Assembly (NCBI RefSeq): GCF_032854445.1
Contig: NC_088302.1
Coordinates: 8,117,338-8,181,337, forward strand
Source of the DNA: Liolophura sinensis
Lineage: Eukaryota > Mollusca > Polyplacophora > Chitonida > Chitonidae
DNA length: 64,000 nt
Reading direction: 5' to 3'
Notes under the pieces: generated by a model
What the model saw: only the letters and a program-made list of their open reading frames with translations
What the model was told of the DNA's origin: nothing
The model's database searches: none
Translations under genes and position numbers: made by a program
Part shown: in pieces, positions 23,581-34,119 of the stretch
Position numbering within the stretch: position 1 is the first letter of the stretch
How the letters are laid out: each line of letters opens with the position of its first letter

Positions 23581-23819
23581 TACAGGGTGTCCCAGAAGTC
23601 GTGCACTATCATGATTTTCATTTTTTTCTGTGTTTCAGATTTAAAACGATGTGAAATTTTTTTCTCTCTTTTAGAGTTAATTATGGCCAATAAACTAACA
23701 GTACAAGAAAGTGTTGAATTGGTTTTTATGTTTGGAAGAAATGGGAGCAACACACCGCTCTTTAGCTCAAGAATTCAACCCCAACCAGGATGGTGCGCGA
23801 CTTCTGGGAACCCTGTGTA
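23581..23819 (+). mobile_element. mariner-like deletion derivative (MITE) with transposase N-terminus
   Basis: Inverted ends: left ACAGGGTGTCCCAGAAGTCG and right CGACTTCTGGGAACCCTGT, each followed by TA (probable TA target duplication). Inside, from 23683, MANKLTVQESVELVFMFG matches the DUF4817-type helix-turn-helix N-terminus of mariner-like transposases. The continuation HRSLAQEFNPNQD is present in another frame (one frameshift around 23740-23755), and the sequence then jumps straight into the right end. The DDE core is deleted, so the copy is non-autonomous. Confidence 0.75.
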
Positions 23820-25029
23820 TGTATAGTGTTATAAGATATCGGAATTTAAGAAAATCTTAAGAAAGAATGATTGACGATGTTTGTGGGAGATTTTCCGGTG
23901 TGAATTTCGCGTTATATTGTTCGTGTTGGTATGGTGGGTCAAACGTAAAGTAATATCAACGGACGTATAAACCATAGGTCTGTATCTGTTATAGTTATAG
24001 CGGTAATAGTGGTCATTTTAAATTATATAGTCTTCGAGAGTCATTGCGTGACGGATTCGTTGGAGAGATAGCGTATGGGATCCATCAAAGACAGTACACG
24101 TTTCAGATGCTAGCCCAACGTTTTTAGCATAGGAAGCCAATAAGGTACAACACCACTTCATAATCGTCATGTCTGACACCCCTTTCATATAAAATTATTC
24201 GCACTTTTTCTAGCCGTTACTTTAGTCAACGTGCCTCAGTCGAGTCGAGTAGATAAATCTATTGTAACGCACGTCTTTCATTCCACTTTTTTCATGTCAG
24301 TATATGCAATTAATGCATGCTATGATTATCATAGTCTATTCCTGTACAAATAGGTTTGTTACTTTTACCGAATATATGTATTTTAATTGTGTTCACTGAC
24401 TGATATATAGCACGTGACGATGAAGATATATAATTACTTTTGACATGTCACGTTCGCCGCTGTTAGGCACTCTGAGGGGCGGTGTAAAAATACAGCGGGG
24501 TTATATAGCCTACTAATGGTAGAACTTTCTCTTCACCTCAGCTTATATACATTCCAAAAATTGTTTATAGTACACATCAGATAGTTTGTTTTCAGGAGTT
24601 TGTAACTAAGGAAGATGTTCTCTTTGTTTGATAATCTTCATATAGGCGTACATATAATATAGCCACGCATTGGTATAGTCCATAGGTTTGCCTACACACA
24701 GTGAATTGAATCACACAATGGAACTGCGGCACATTGACCAATGTGATGAGCTTTAAGAGAATACTTTGTGTGCTACATGTACATAGCATTGCATGACACA
24801 GATTGTAGATCTGCATGGTGGTATAACGTACAAATACATTGCCGGCAAGCATGTATGTGGTCTTGACTGTGAGTTATTTCTGTGCCTTTGATAATAGGCA
24901 GCAGTATCACACTGTTTTCCACTTCAACGTTTTGTGACCCAACATGGTGCAGAAATAGGAAATCTAACCGTTCATACTCGTTAAACGAACACATCACCAT
25001 GCAAGTTCGAATCCGAGACATACATTTTC
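23820..25029. other. intergenic, no gene seen
   Basis: Low-complexity AT-rich sequence; open frames such as 24592-24852 and 24773-25021 (minus) show no domain. Confidence 0.4.
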
Positions 25030-25200
25030 ATGTACTTATTTATTTATTTCTTTATTTATTACATTGGTGTTCAACGCCGTGCTCTAGAATTTGTGACCGA
25101 CGGTGGTTGGGTTTACGGGTGGAAGAAACTGGGGTACTCGTTGTCAACCACCTACCTTCGGCAGGTAGAACAACACGTACCAGATAACCTTCGTGATTCA
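25030..25200 (-). mobile_element. SINE family B remnant, diverged
   Basis: (TTTA)n-like start, ACATTGGTGTTCAACGCCG, TTTACGGGTGGAAGAAACTGG and CCACCTACCTTCGGCAGGTAG match the tail and body pattern. A 101-codon frame running through it is not a gene. Confidence 0.45.
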
Positions 25201-25594
25201 AAGCCCGGCCTTTGCTTTTATACCTTGCTATGTTCAAATGGACAGTTCTTGTCGTACCGGTAGCAGGAGTTACTTTTTCCAGGGCCATCTTATGTTTTTT
25301 TCCACGCACCAATCTGATGACCGTGGAAAAACGTTATGTAATTTCTTAGAATCGTATTTCTTAGAAGGACACGGAGTATAGACCAACGTCACCATAGACC
25401 ACCTGACGTCAGGCCGCTGCTATACAAACCAGACCTGGAACAGACAGTGCTATCTCAGTGTTTAAGGCCGCCGACAAAAACTGAAAACACAGATGTATAC
25501 AAAATGGATTTTTTTTTTATTATACTAAATAGATCGAAAAGTGGTACGAAATCTAAATTGGTGAGATCATTTAAGGTTTTAGAAAAATCCATAA

Positions 25595-25598
<4 letters not shown>

Positions 25599-25651
<53 letters not shown>
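25599..25651. repeat. (TA)n microsatellite
   Basis: About 26 TA units. Predicted Tyr-Ile peptides on both strands are artefacts of it. Confidence 0.95.
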
Positions 25652-25655
<4 letters not shown>

Positions 25656-25753
25656 ATGCACCAGAGGTAGTTTCATTCTCCTGTTGCACCTAATGAACTT
25701 ATCTTTGGGCAAATATAATAAATATCACATATCACAAATTAATATATACACTT

Positions 25754-25789
25754 AAAAAAAAAAACAAAAAAAAAAAAAAAAAAAAACAC
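25754..25789. repeat. A-rich homopolymer tract
   Basis: Mostly A with single C interruptions; 3' flank of the sHSP gene. Confidence 0.9.
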
Positions 25790-25894
25790 AGTCGTTCACA
25801 TTACATGCATTCACCACAAGTGAAACATTTACAATCGCATCTGTTCACTGTTTCGCGCAGCACACTAGCAAACACTAAATTAACGGGACTTCGT

Positions 25895-28042
25895 TTAATC
25901 AGCTTCTGTTTCGATAAAAACACCATTTTCCGCATCTGTGTCTTCTAAAACCCAATGTTCTTGTAAATTTTCAAAACTGTTATGATTGCCCACTAAAGTA
26001 TCTTCTGGTTCTTCTTCCACCAGGATTTCAATTTCCTGAGATTCTACAGGTCGACCTTTTATAACAATGTTTGAACCGTCTATGGACGCCTTCATGGAAC
26101 CCCTCTCGATTTCATAAGGGAGTTTGTATGACGTTTCCATCTCCCTGGTTACACAAGTCCTGTCCCCGTCACATGTCCGACTAGCATGTACCCGGATGCT
26201 GTTTCCATGGTGACGTATGTTGAGATCCCTCGGGTCGAATCCACGTGTAGGAATCAACATAACTTCTTGCAGTGACGATTGACTTTTTACGTCACGCTGT
26301 CGGTTCTCGTCTGAATTAAACTGGCGAGTATTGTGTTTGGGAAAACTTGATCGTGGCTGTTCTTGCTGACTTGGTTGATGCACATCATCAAATTGGCGTC
26401 GATTAGGCTCACGGTGACGTTGATTGTGAGTATGACGTTGCGTAGCATGGTGTTGGCGTTGCGGCGTTGCACGATACTGGTGGTCGTCGTCAGGATTAAC
26501 CGCCTGACGTTGGCTAGCATCGTTTTGACGCTGAGACGTTTCAGCATGATGTTGTCTGTAATGCGGTTGACGTTGTGTTGGATTCACCTGACGTTGGCCA
26601 GCATCGTGTTGACGCTGAGAAGTTTCGGCTTGACGTTGTCTGTCATATGGGTGACGATGTGTTGCCGCATTCGTCTGACGTTGAAATGAATCTGGGTCGC
26701 GTTGAGTGGGATTACTTTGGTGCTGTGTAGGATTTGTTTGGTGATGATTCGGCTCAGGGTAGTCTTCATAAAATGGAGACTCGTTCGGATTATCATGACG
26801 TTCGTAAACTGGTTGACTTGAACTTTGACTTGGCTGGTTTCGGCACTGGCTGCATGATCTGCTTGGCGTATAGCAACCATCTCTTGTAGTAGCTTCGCTT
26901 GGATTATCGTGACGTGCCTGAACATGTTCACCAGCACATCGAGTTCGTTGGTTTTGATGTTGGTTGCACGATCTCTTTGGTGCACAGCTATCACACGTTC
27001 TCTGGCCATTTCTCACTGACCACTGGCTAAGGTGGTCCAGTTGTTCTTGAACGTTGTCCATTTCTTGTTGAACGTGTTCTGACTTTTCGACACTATCTTG
27101 ATACAATTTCGAAAGTCTGTTCTTCTCGGGGTCATCAGCGTTATTACCAGATGATCCCATGGCATCGTGACCTTGGTGGCTACCTCTTAACTGATGTCGT
27201 CCCCTGTCGTCCTCATACTGGAGCCCCAATGGCCACAGATGATGGTCCGTTATCGAAGGCCAGTCGTTCAAAAAATTATCGAAGTCTGAGAACTGAGCAA
27301 GCGGGAATGATCTCCATGGAGCCAAAGAACACGGAACTGGTTGATGATGGTACCTCCGCGGAAAGATAGACCATCTGAAATTTGAGAGAAAAATATTTAA
27401 TATATTTCATCATGACTTTGAATATGTCGTGTTTTGAAACACCAAATACACCATATTCTAAGCATATACTGATAGTCTCATAGATATATAAACTGAACAT
27501 CAAAGTAGGTCCACAGGGCTAAATCTACTGACAAAATTCAAAACTGATAAACTCCAAGGACTTTAAATTAATCGGTAATGAAATATATATTTGGGTACAT
27601 ATCAAATTATAGGCGTACCTTTATACACAACTAGATAATAACGCATTGATATAATGTGTAAGAATATCTAGTGATCTCTGACAATTAGGGAAATGTAATG
27701 TATACACATGCCTATTGGGCCTACTCAAGTAAATCAAAATGAACAACCTCTAAGTATGTGCGTCTGTATGTTTTGCTCATCTTGAAAAATTTGCACCATG
27801 GTATGAGGTCACTTACAACTTCGCAAATAACTAAAAAATGAAAACAAGTAGATGGAAAAAATCAACATCAAGGAAGGGACGGAGGTTTTCAGACAAAATA
27901 TACTTTCGCAGACAGTACATGAACATGCACAGTCGTTTAATAATAATTTGGTACATAGAGAAAATGGATAAATGACTTACCCACTAGCAGTTCCCAGGAG
28001 TAAACATACTCCAGCCATACATGCTGCTCCTTTTAACTTCAT
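25895..28042 (-). CDS. secreted small heat-shock protein with Q/R-rich linker (alpha-crystallin domain)
   Basis: Two exons: 28042-27981 (62 nt, donor gtaagt) and 27374-25895, joined through a GG|A glycine codon; 513 residues. The first ~21 residues (MKLKGAACM, then AGVCLLLGTASG) are a signal peptide, so the protein should enter the ER, unlike classical sHSPs. Then follow WSIFPRR and a hydrophobic N-region, a coiled coil ~103-139, a Cys-rich segment ~148-198 with CDSC and CSQC, a Q/R/H/N-rich region ~227-387 with repeats of ETSQRQ and NPTQRQ, and an alpha-crystallin domain ~391-472 (GFDPRDLNIRHHGNSI; RGSMKASIDGSNIVIKG). An IEI motif (I-x-I) follows at ~469-471, then an acidic tail ending IETEAD. 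Typical sHSPs are 150-250 residues, so this is about double. It is divergent to IER3IP1. Likely role, inferred: holdase-type or matrix protein in the secretory pathway or outside the cell. Confidence 0.85.
26493..26662 (-). repeat. ~85-bp in-frame duplication within the sHSP gene
   Basis: Two adjacent copies (about 26493-26578 and 26579-26662) each encode an ETSQRQ-x-DA-x-QRQ block. It explains the extra open frames on both strands in this stretch. Confidence 0.75.
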
Positions 28043-28262
28043 CTTTCTCATATGTTATACACACGCTCGGATGAAGACAAATGTATGTGCCTCAAATTAC
28101 TGGAAAACAACTTTGGAGTGGCTTACAAACTTTAACTCGTCTCAATATGTATAAAGCTGAATGCACGACTAAGTCCTCTCTTGTCAGAAATGCCGACTTA
28201 GCTGATGTAGTATTTTCTTCGTTGGTCTCAGTGAGTCTATGCTTTCGCTTTTATTTTGAGCC

Positions 28263-28271
28263 ATATTTATA
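28263..28271 (-). promoter_or_regulatory. TATA box of the sHSP gene
   Basis: TATAAATAT on the minus strand, 221 nt upstream of the ATG, implying a 5' UTR of roughly 190 nt. Confidence 0.65.
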
Positions 28272-28325
28272 GGCCTAACACCCGCGTGTGGCTTTCTCCA
28301 AGCGCCACGTGTACATGCCTGGTTG

Positions 28326-28339
28326 CTTCCAGAATTTCA
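28326..28339 (-). promoter_or_regulatory. candidate heat-shock element
   Basis: Plus strand GCTTCCAGAATTTCA: TTCnnGAA exact, third unit degenerate (TCA for TTC). Lies about 55 bp upstream of the TATA box, a usual HSF distance. Confidence 0.5.
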
Positions 28340-28390
28340 TCATATACTTTTGACCGAGAATCGTAATCGTTATCCACTGCGGCAAATAGC

Positions 28391-28418
28391 TGACGTGTAC
28401 TTTAACAAGGACACGTCA
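28391..28418. promoter_or_regulatory. inverted pair of TGACGTGT (UPRE/CRE-like)
   Basis: TGACGTGT at 28391-28398 and its reverse complement ACACGTCA at 28411-28418, 12 bp apart. The UPR element is TGACGTG(G/A), so each has one mismatch. Confidence 0.4.
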
Positions 28419-28456
28419 ATCTTAACCTAATGCTGACGAAACGTTTGTTTACATCT

Positions 28457-28466
28457 GGAAATTTCC
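28457..28466. promoter_or_regulatory. candidate two-unit heat-shock element
   Basis: GGAAATTTCC contains GAAnnTTC exactly. It lies 78 bp upstream of the IER3IP1 ATG and is followed by CCACGTG. Confidence 0.4.
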
Positions 28467-28543
28467 ACGTGCTTGTGGTTATTTCTGTCCTGCCGTAAAC
28501 CGAACGTGATGTCGTACTGTCCCCGGCCTGTCACTTTGCCAAC

Positions 28544-31500
28544 ATGGCGTTTTCTCTGTATTCACTGATCGAAGCGGCAATCTTATGTCTGAATGCCGTA
28601 TGTGTGCTACACGAAGAAAGGTTTTTGGCGAAGGGTAAATAGGTTACTAGTAAATTGATTAGAAATTGAGTATTTTTTATATAAATCCCTGTTTGATAAC
28701 ACAGTCCATTCATACTTTCGCACTGCCAAAAATCTGTGTATGGGATTTATAAAAGGCTCAAAAGTCGACACTTTCAAGTTAGGCAAAAGTTGAACAGAAG
28801 AAAAAAGTGATGTTTGTACTTCTCAGGCGGTGATTGAAATCAGTTTTATTTACAGTTTTATTAATGGGTATTGTTATTTTCCCTGCTTGCAGGCCTTACA
28901 CAATTAGCATAAATGAACTACAATAAAAAAACTACAATATACAACTGCAATAGTTCAATAAAATGAGGCGTTCAGGTCTATTTTCAACAATTTCTGATAT
29001 GTACCTCAGTTAGGTAAGTGTCAGAATTTGTTGAAAATAGGTCTTAACATTTAATTTAATTGAACTAACTGCTGCAACTGCATATACTTCTTGAGTTCTT
29101 GGACAAAGACTGTCAGATGGAAGGTACAAGATACCAAAAGGCAGAAGTATGATTGGGAATCATGAGGACTGCGGTGCTGTTTACGTGTTCATATTTGATG
29201 TCAAATACGGACTAGTTAAAGTGAATAGGGAGATGTTCAGTTTACATGCCAAAAAAAAAGACAGTGGTAAATGGAGTAAGACATTGTTCACTCTAGCCTC
29301 TGTCATCCACGAGTGTTCTGCTCACAACTGGTTGTGGTTGATACAATTTCAGAAAGTCACCTTTTTGTTTGTTATGAAAATCTCAAGATTCAAACTTCCA
29401 TCAGACAGCTTGTTTTGTCTGCAGTGGGATGCTTACAGCACTAGACTACTGGAATGGGAGACTTGTGGATGAGCTACACAGATTGTCCAAATGACAGTAG
29501 AACTCATTGTTTTCTTCAGTGACCTTGCAGTGCCTGTGTGCTTCATATATGTTTAATGAGCACACGTACAACGATAATTGTGAGGTAATAAAGTAAAGAC
29601 AAATGAGTTCACAGCTTTGGACTGTCTTGACACAGACGAGAAGGAGTTTTACGAGTTCCCCATTGTTGTGACAGAATGAGTTTTTTAGATATGTTAAACA
29701 CAGATGAACATGGTAAGAGTTGAATGCACTTATGCATTTGTCACATGCATTTGTCACGTATATTAATCTGAAGAGGGTCTCTTCCATATTTGGTCAGCCT
29801 CATTCAGGGAAGAATAAATGAATTGACTTAAGTAGTGACGTAGAAAGTTAAAAGTAAAAACAGCACCCTAGTCTTTACCATATCAGCAGCAGAATGCTTT
29901 ATTTTGTGTCCATTCAGCATACATGCTGTTGAGTTCGGGTTTGGCGGGCTGACATTTCCAACCTTTTCTATTAAAAGGGCCTTGGGAATAGGGTATGGCA
30001 TTGCATGAGGATGTACTGTGATCAACTGATTTGATACAAGGGCTTATGCTAATGACCCACTTCTCAGATGTTCATTGTGAAAAGCTTGTTTTTCAGTGAT
30101 TTAATGTCCAGGACATACTCTATACTGTAGAAAAAGACACACCTCAATCCTCAGTCCTGTTCATTCTAACCCTCCATCTGTCTTTCTGATTAAAAAAACC
30201 TGCTGTAGGATCACTAAAGTGTACTATACCCCTGCCAAAAGTGCTATGTCCAAATGACTATATGCAACAATCAGTTTCCAAAATGAAAAATGGCTACCTG
30301 TAAATAGACTGTTATGCCACGATAAACCTTTTTTTACTTCTTTGACAGCACTTGGGTTTATGGATGGAATAAACTTGGCATACTGTAATTTTTCAACCTT
30401 TTCACATCTTTCCAGGTGTCTATTCAAGCATGTTCTGAAGGCACTATTCTGTGTTGACTGATAAAATTATACTTTTTGTGAAATGTTTCAAGTGGGTCAG
30501 ATTATGACTTCATGTCCCATGAAAGCAATAACAAAACTATGTGTGATAGTGGCACACTCTAAAACAAGAATGCTTTTGCAACTACATTATTTACGCATGT
30601 GTCAGATGTAGAGCCACAACTACCTAAAGCGTGATCGCTCACCGTAACGTTCAGTTGGAATGTGAATGTTGTTTGAAAACAATAGGCAAGCCCATTTAGC
30701 TGAACTCGCTCCCTCGAAGACTGATGTTCAGCAGTTGAATAAAATCTTGAGGACCTCTAGTAGTTTTCTTTGCTTATCCATAACGTTTACTTAGTACAGT
30801 TAACATGTACATGGCTTGGTCAGTAATACTACTTGGTTAAATGAATGACACATTTCACAGAAACCCTGAATTTCTCTATTTTGGCAAAATCTGAGCATGA
30901 AATCTGTGATGGCCAGTTTCATTGGTCCTCATGTCCAGAGAAGAGCTGAATAAGATAAAATAATTTAGGTCAATTTATGAAGCTCAGAAAATGTTTAATT
31001 TGATTATTGCAACCAAAGCAGCCCAAACCACGTTGAAAGGTGATCCATCCTGATACATTTTATAATGGGAAGGAAATACATGTATATCTTATTGGCTGAT
31101 AGAGCCTGCTATCATCAGTTCTGGGACTGGGTCATTAGTTACATGGTTAGGAACCATTAAAAGAATGTTTTTAGGGGTTAACCAGACCAACCACCAAAGA
31201 AGGAAGCCCCACTCTAAAGGTTTTATTGGGATTTTGATGGATTTTTTTGTTTCTGACTTTTCTCTTGGTGTTAATTTCTTTAAAATCCCTATCTCTTTCA
31301 TTAGTCAGAATAAAATGTCTGACTTAGTAACCCCATTTGTTCGATGGTTCATTTGTGATACGGTCGCTGTGAGTTCAAGTCCAGCTCATGCTGGCTTCCT
31401 CTCCGGCCGTACGTGAGAAGGTCTGTCAGCAACCTGCGGATGGTCGTGGGTTTCCCCCGGGCTCTGCCCGGTTTCCACCCACCATAATGCTGGCCGCCGT

Positions 31501-32276
31501 CGTATAAGTGAAATATTCTTGAGTACGGCGTAAAACACCAATCAAAAAAAAAAAAAAAAAAAAATCATTTGTGATAATGTATTTTTCTTATTTGGAATTG
31601 CCTGCGTTAATGGGCTATGCTCTGTTTCTGTGTTACAGTTGGCTGGGGTTCTGACCAGAGAGGCTTTGGGGAGGAGCCTGGCATTAAAACACAGATACTT
31701 CATCTAATTAGGTCCATTCGCACTGTTATGAGAAGTAAGATACACATCGTATTCTGCATTCTTGTGTGCCTTTAATAAGTAGTGAATGTATTATTTGCAC
31801 TTTAGGATTATGCCTGTCACTCCTATTTTCATCTCATTGTACTTTTTTTACGGCAAATTTTAAACATTGAGTGAATTTTCTCTTAGTGTATCCATTATTT
31901 GTTGCCATGGCAGTGACAAATTTATTCAAAATTAAAATTTAAGTTTAATTATATGTTTAGTCAGTGACACCTGATATCACTATATGTTAAATGTTAAGAG
32001 TCTTTGTGCTAATTTAATCTCCCTTAAATGTGAAATTATTATGATGCCAACGAAGCTTGCAAAAACACGCTTCCATTTTGTATGATTTTCAGAAAGAAAA
32101 ATATTTTATAGAATTGGTTTGAGATTTTGTTTTGGGAAAATTTTCCTACAAATGCTTGGGCTTACTCTCATTATGTGTATATAAATTATAACTGATTATA
32201 TATTTTCTCTTTCTTCACAGTTCCACTTATAGGAGTCAATATATTTGTAATAGCCTTCAAGTTAATTCTTGGATAG
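28544..32276 (+). CDS. IER3IP1: IER3IP1 (Yos1-type ER-Golgi membrane protein), complete
   Basis: Three exons: 28544-28634, 31639-31734 and 32221-32276, phases 1 and 1, giving 80 residues (human 82). MAFSLYSLIEAAILCLNAV and LHEERFL in exon 1, GWGSDQRGFGEEPGIKTQ and IRSIRTVMR in exon 2, and IPLIGVNIFVIAFKLILG in exon 3 match the family end to end. Two hydrophobic segments (about 3-22 and 62-80) flank a short polar loop, as expected. Yeast Yos1 and vertebrate IER3IP1 act in ER-to-Golgi transport and ER homeostasis. The translated start is the first ATG after CCAAC (good context). Intron 1 is 3.0 kb and contains a hairpin, old SINE remnants and a young SINE. The first exon faces the secreted sHSP gene. 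Confidence 0.95.
28974..29044. other. hairpin-forming inverted repeat in IER3IP1 intron 1
   Basis: CTATTTTCAACAATTTCTGA (28978-28997) pairs with TCAGAATTTGTTGAAAATAG (29021-29040), extended by GGTC/GGTC-type flanks: a ~24-bp stem with a ~22-nt loop. It could be a very short MITE or a microRNA-like precursor; not decidable from sequence. Confidence 0.5.
29045..30330. other. IER3IP1 intron 1, middle; nothing recognised
   Basis: Frames at 29149-29472 (+) and 29446-29787 (-) have no domain or splice support. Confidence 0.4.
30335..30405 (-). mobile_element. SINE family B remnant
   Basis: GACAGCACTTGGGTTTATGG and ATGGAATAAACTTGGCATACT match the minus-orientation body; tail gone. Confidence 0.3.
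30415..30485. repeat. dispersed repeat, second copy at 43658-43735
   Basis: GGTGTCTATTCAAGCATGTT then CTGAAGGCACTATTCTGTG, GACTGATAAAATTATACTT and TTTGTGAA. The other copy is about 85% identical by eye. Class unknown. Confidence 0.6.
31361..31564 (+). mobile_element. SINE family A, 5'-truncated, young, with 12-bp target-site duplication
   Basis: Begins inside the tRNA-like head (CGGTCGCTGTGAGTTCAAGTC) and runs through the body to a pure poly-A tail. It is flanked by identical TCATTTGTGATA at 31349-31360 and 31565-31576. Confidence 0.93.
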
Positions 32277-34119
32277 CACAACCTGATGACTCTTGTAGAG
32301 GTGTGTCATTACCTTGGAGAAGTTCTTCCTCGGCCTGAAAGGTGTGTGGCGAAAAGGGGGGATAACCCAAATCAGCAATTAAATGAAGGGAGATAACTCA
32401 GAGCAGCATCGGCAAATATGGTGGAATAATCTTGACTTAACTTGCTTGTCATAGTAGCAAAACGGTGAGGTATTTGAATGACATACCAATGGAAGTGTTT
32501 AAGTCCTTCATCAGTACTGTGTGGGACTGCTGTTGTTGTGTGCACACATTTGATGGAGTTAACAGCATCTGAAGATCACCCTCTCTTGGACTGACATGGA
32601 ATCTTCCACAGAGGGGCTAATTTTAACAGTGGAACCTCTGACATAAACATCATGTTATTCAGGCTTTGAAATTCGGGGCTGGACTCCCTGAATTTTAGTT
32701 TGCTGAAGTCTGCTGAATGAACAAAGCAGCTGAATAACGGCAAAGCAATCTCACCTTTGTTTACCTTTCATGACACAGTTTTATCAGTCGTAGTAATTTC
32801 ACAGATCATTCTATTATTCTAAACATTTTTAACTGACTGTCACCTTTGTTATTGCCATGACCCCATGGACAATGTTGTTAAGTGATTTACATGTTCATGA
32901 TTGTGGATGTAAATTTGTACATAACTCTTGATTCACGAGGGTGTCTTTACAATATGGAGATTAATAAAATATCTGATTGTCACATATTTTTGGGATTATG
33001 CATCTGGTAATGAATTGATAAGTTCTTAGGGCCCTTGTCATCAAGCTTCAGTGATGTTTGAGTGTCAGTATTGCTGAGGTATTGCTAAGCCATAACCAAG
33101 GGTAAACAAGAAGTTACCCTAAATTAAGATTATGGTTTTAAGGGAAATAAAGAAAGGTAGACCAAAAAATGGAAAAAAAAATTATATTTGAAGCATACTT
33201 TATATGCTTATTGTCCATCAGTGGTCTGAAATTTTCATAAATGAGGTCATCGATGAAGTTACTCTGCCCATAGGACCTGCCTAACAACGTCTCTTTCACA
33301 ATCTTCATCCCCTTTTGTACTTTTATAGGAACTAATAAAAACCAAGTGTTTCATGTATCATTTAAATTTGGAGAAAATCGGCTGAGCAGTTCTGGAAGAA
33401 TATTACAGACAAGGTACGCGTAAAAATTGTCTGTTACGCTGTCCAAATACTGATGACTGAACAAACAACTGGACCAGCAAACCTCCAAAACTTAATCAGT
33501 TCTATGGCCCTTGCCATTAATCTTCAAAGCAAATATGATTAAATTCTGCCTATTAGTTCATTCCCTGCAGTGTATGTTAAACTCATGGCAAACAAGAGGA
33601 TGAACAAACCCCACGCTCAAACAGTTTTCAAAGCCGGTGTCTTTAATCTTCAATTTATTGTGCAGAAAATGTCACATGAAACAACAGACAATGTTATGCT
33701 ACGAATATCTCCTCCAACATATTAAATATGTATGTATAAAAATTAATGCTTGTTCTACCCCGGTAAATAACTCAGACTAAACACAATATGTGTGACTATT
33801 TAAATTTCCTTTCAAAAATAGGTCCCTAGATAAGACCTACTGCGTATATATTCTAGCCTTCAATGAACTCTCATCCACAATAATGTTCTGTAAATAAAAA
33901 AAGACTCTCATCAGAGTGGATTTGACACATTCTATTGTAGTATTATGTACTGTACTTTCTTACCAGTATAACCTTCCCATTCAACACTAAAGTTGACGAA
34001 ATCGTGTGAAATCTAGTTTTTCACCTAACTGCTACATTTCTTTAAAAAAAATTAAAAAGAGTTGTATGTATATAATCTTAGATACAAAAATATATATTAT
34101 TAAAAGAGAAAGACAAAAC
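32277..34119. other. IER3IP1 3' UTR and intergenic sequence
   Basis: The 3' UTR probably ends after the AATAAA at 32963. Further on, GGAGAAAATCGGCTGAGCAG and AGACAAGGTACGCG (33366-33419) have the look of an interspersed element's end, but no boundary was found. No coding sequence was seen. Confidence 0.4.
32963..32968 (+). terminator. IER3IP1: IER3IP1 poly(A) signal
   Basis: AATAAA 687 nt after the stop; the first canonical signal noticed on the plus strand. Confidence 0.5.

Larger units (their letters stand above)
28043..28543. promoter_or_regulatory. divergent promoter between the secreted sHSP (-) and IER3IP1 (+)
   Basis: 501 bp separate the two start codons. For the sHSP there is a TATA box at 28263-28271 and heat-shock-type sites upstream of it. 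Two inverted TGACGTGT motifs and two CCACGT motifs (28305-28310, 28465-28470) resemble UPR/ATF6-XBP1 elements. No TATA was seen for IER3IP1. Confidence 0.55.

Noticed and set aside
25447-25755. Frames encoding poly(Tyr-Ile) on both strands
   Set aside because: They are translations of a (TA)n microsatellite.
26400-26700. Many TGACGTTG motifs that look like a CRE cluster
   Set aside because: They are the reverse of CAACGTCA, the codons behind the QRQ repeats of the sHSP, so coding explains them.
26287-27009. Additional open frames of 86-141 codons overlapping the sHSP exon
   Set aside because: Out-of-frame shadows of a repetitive, A/C-rich coding region; only the frame with the alpha-crystallin domain is spliced to a signal-peptide exon.
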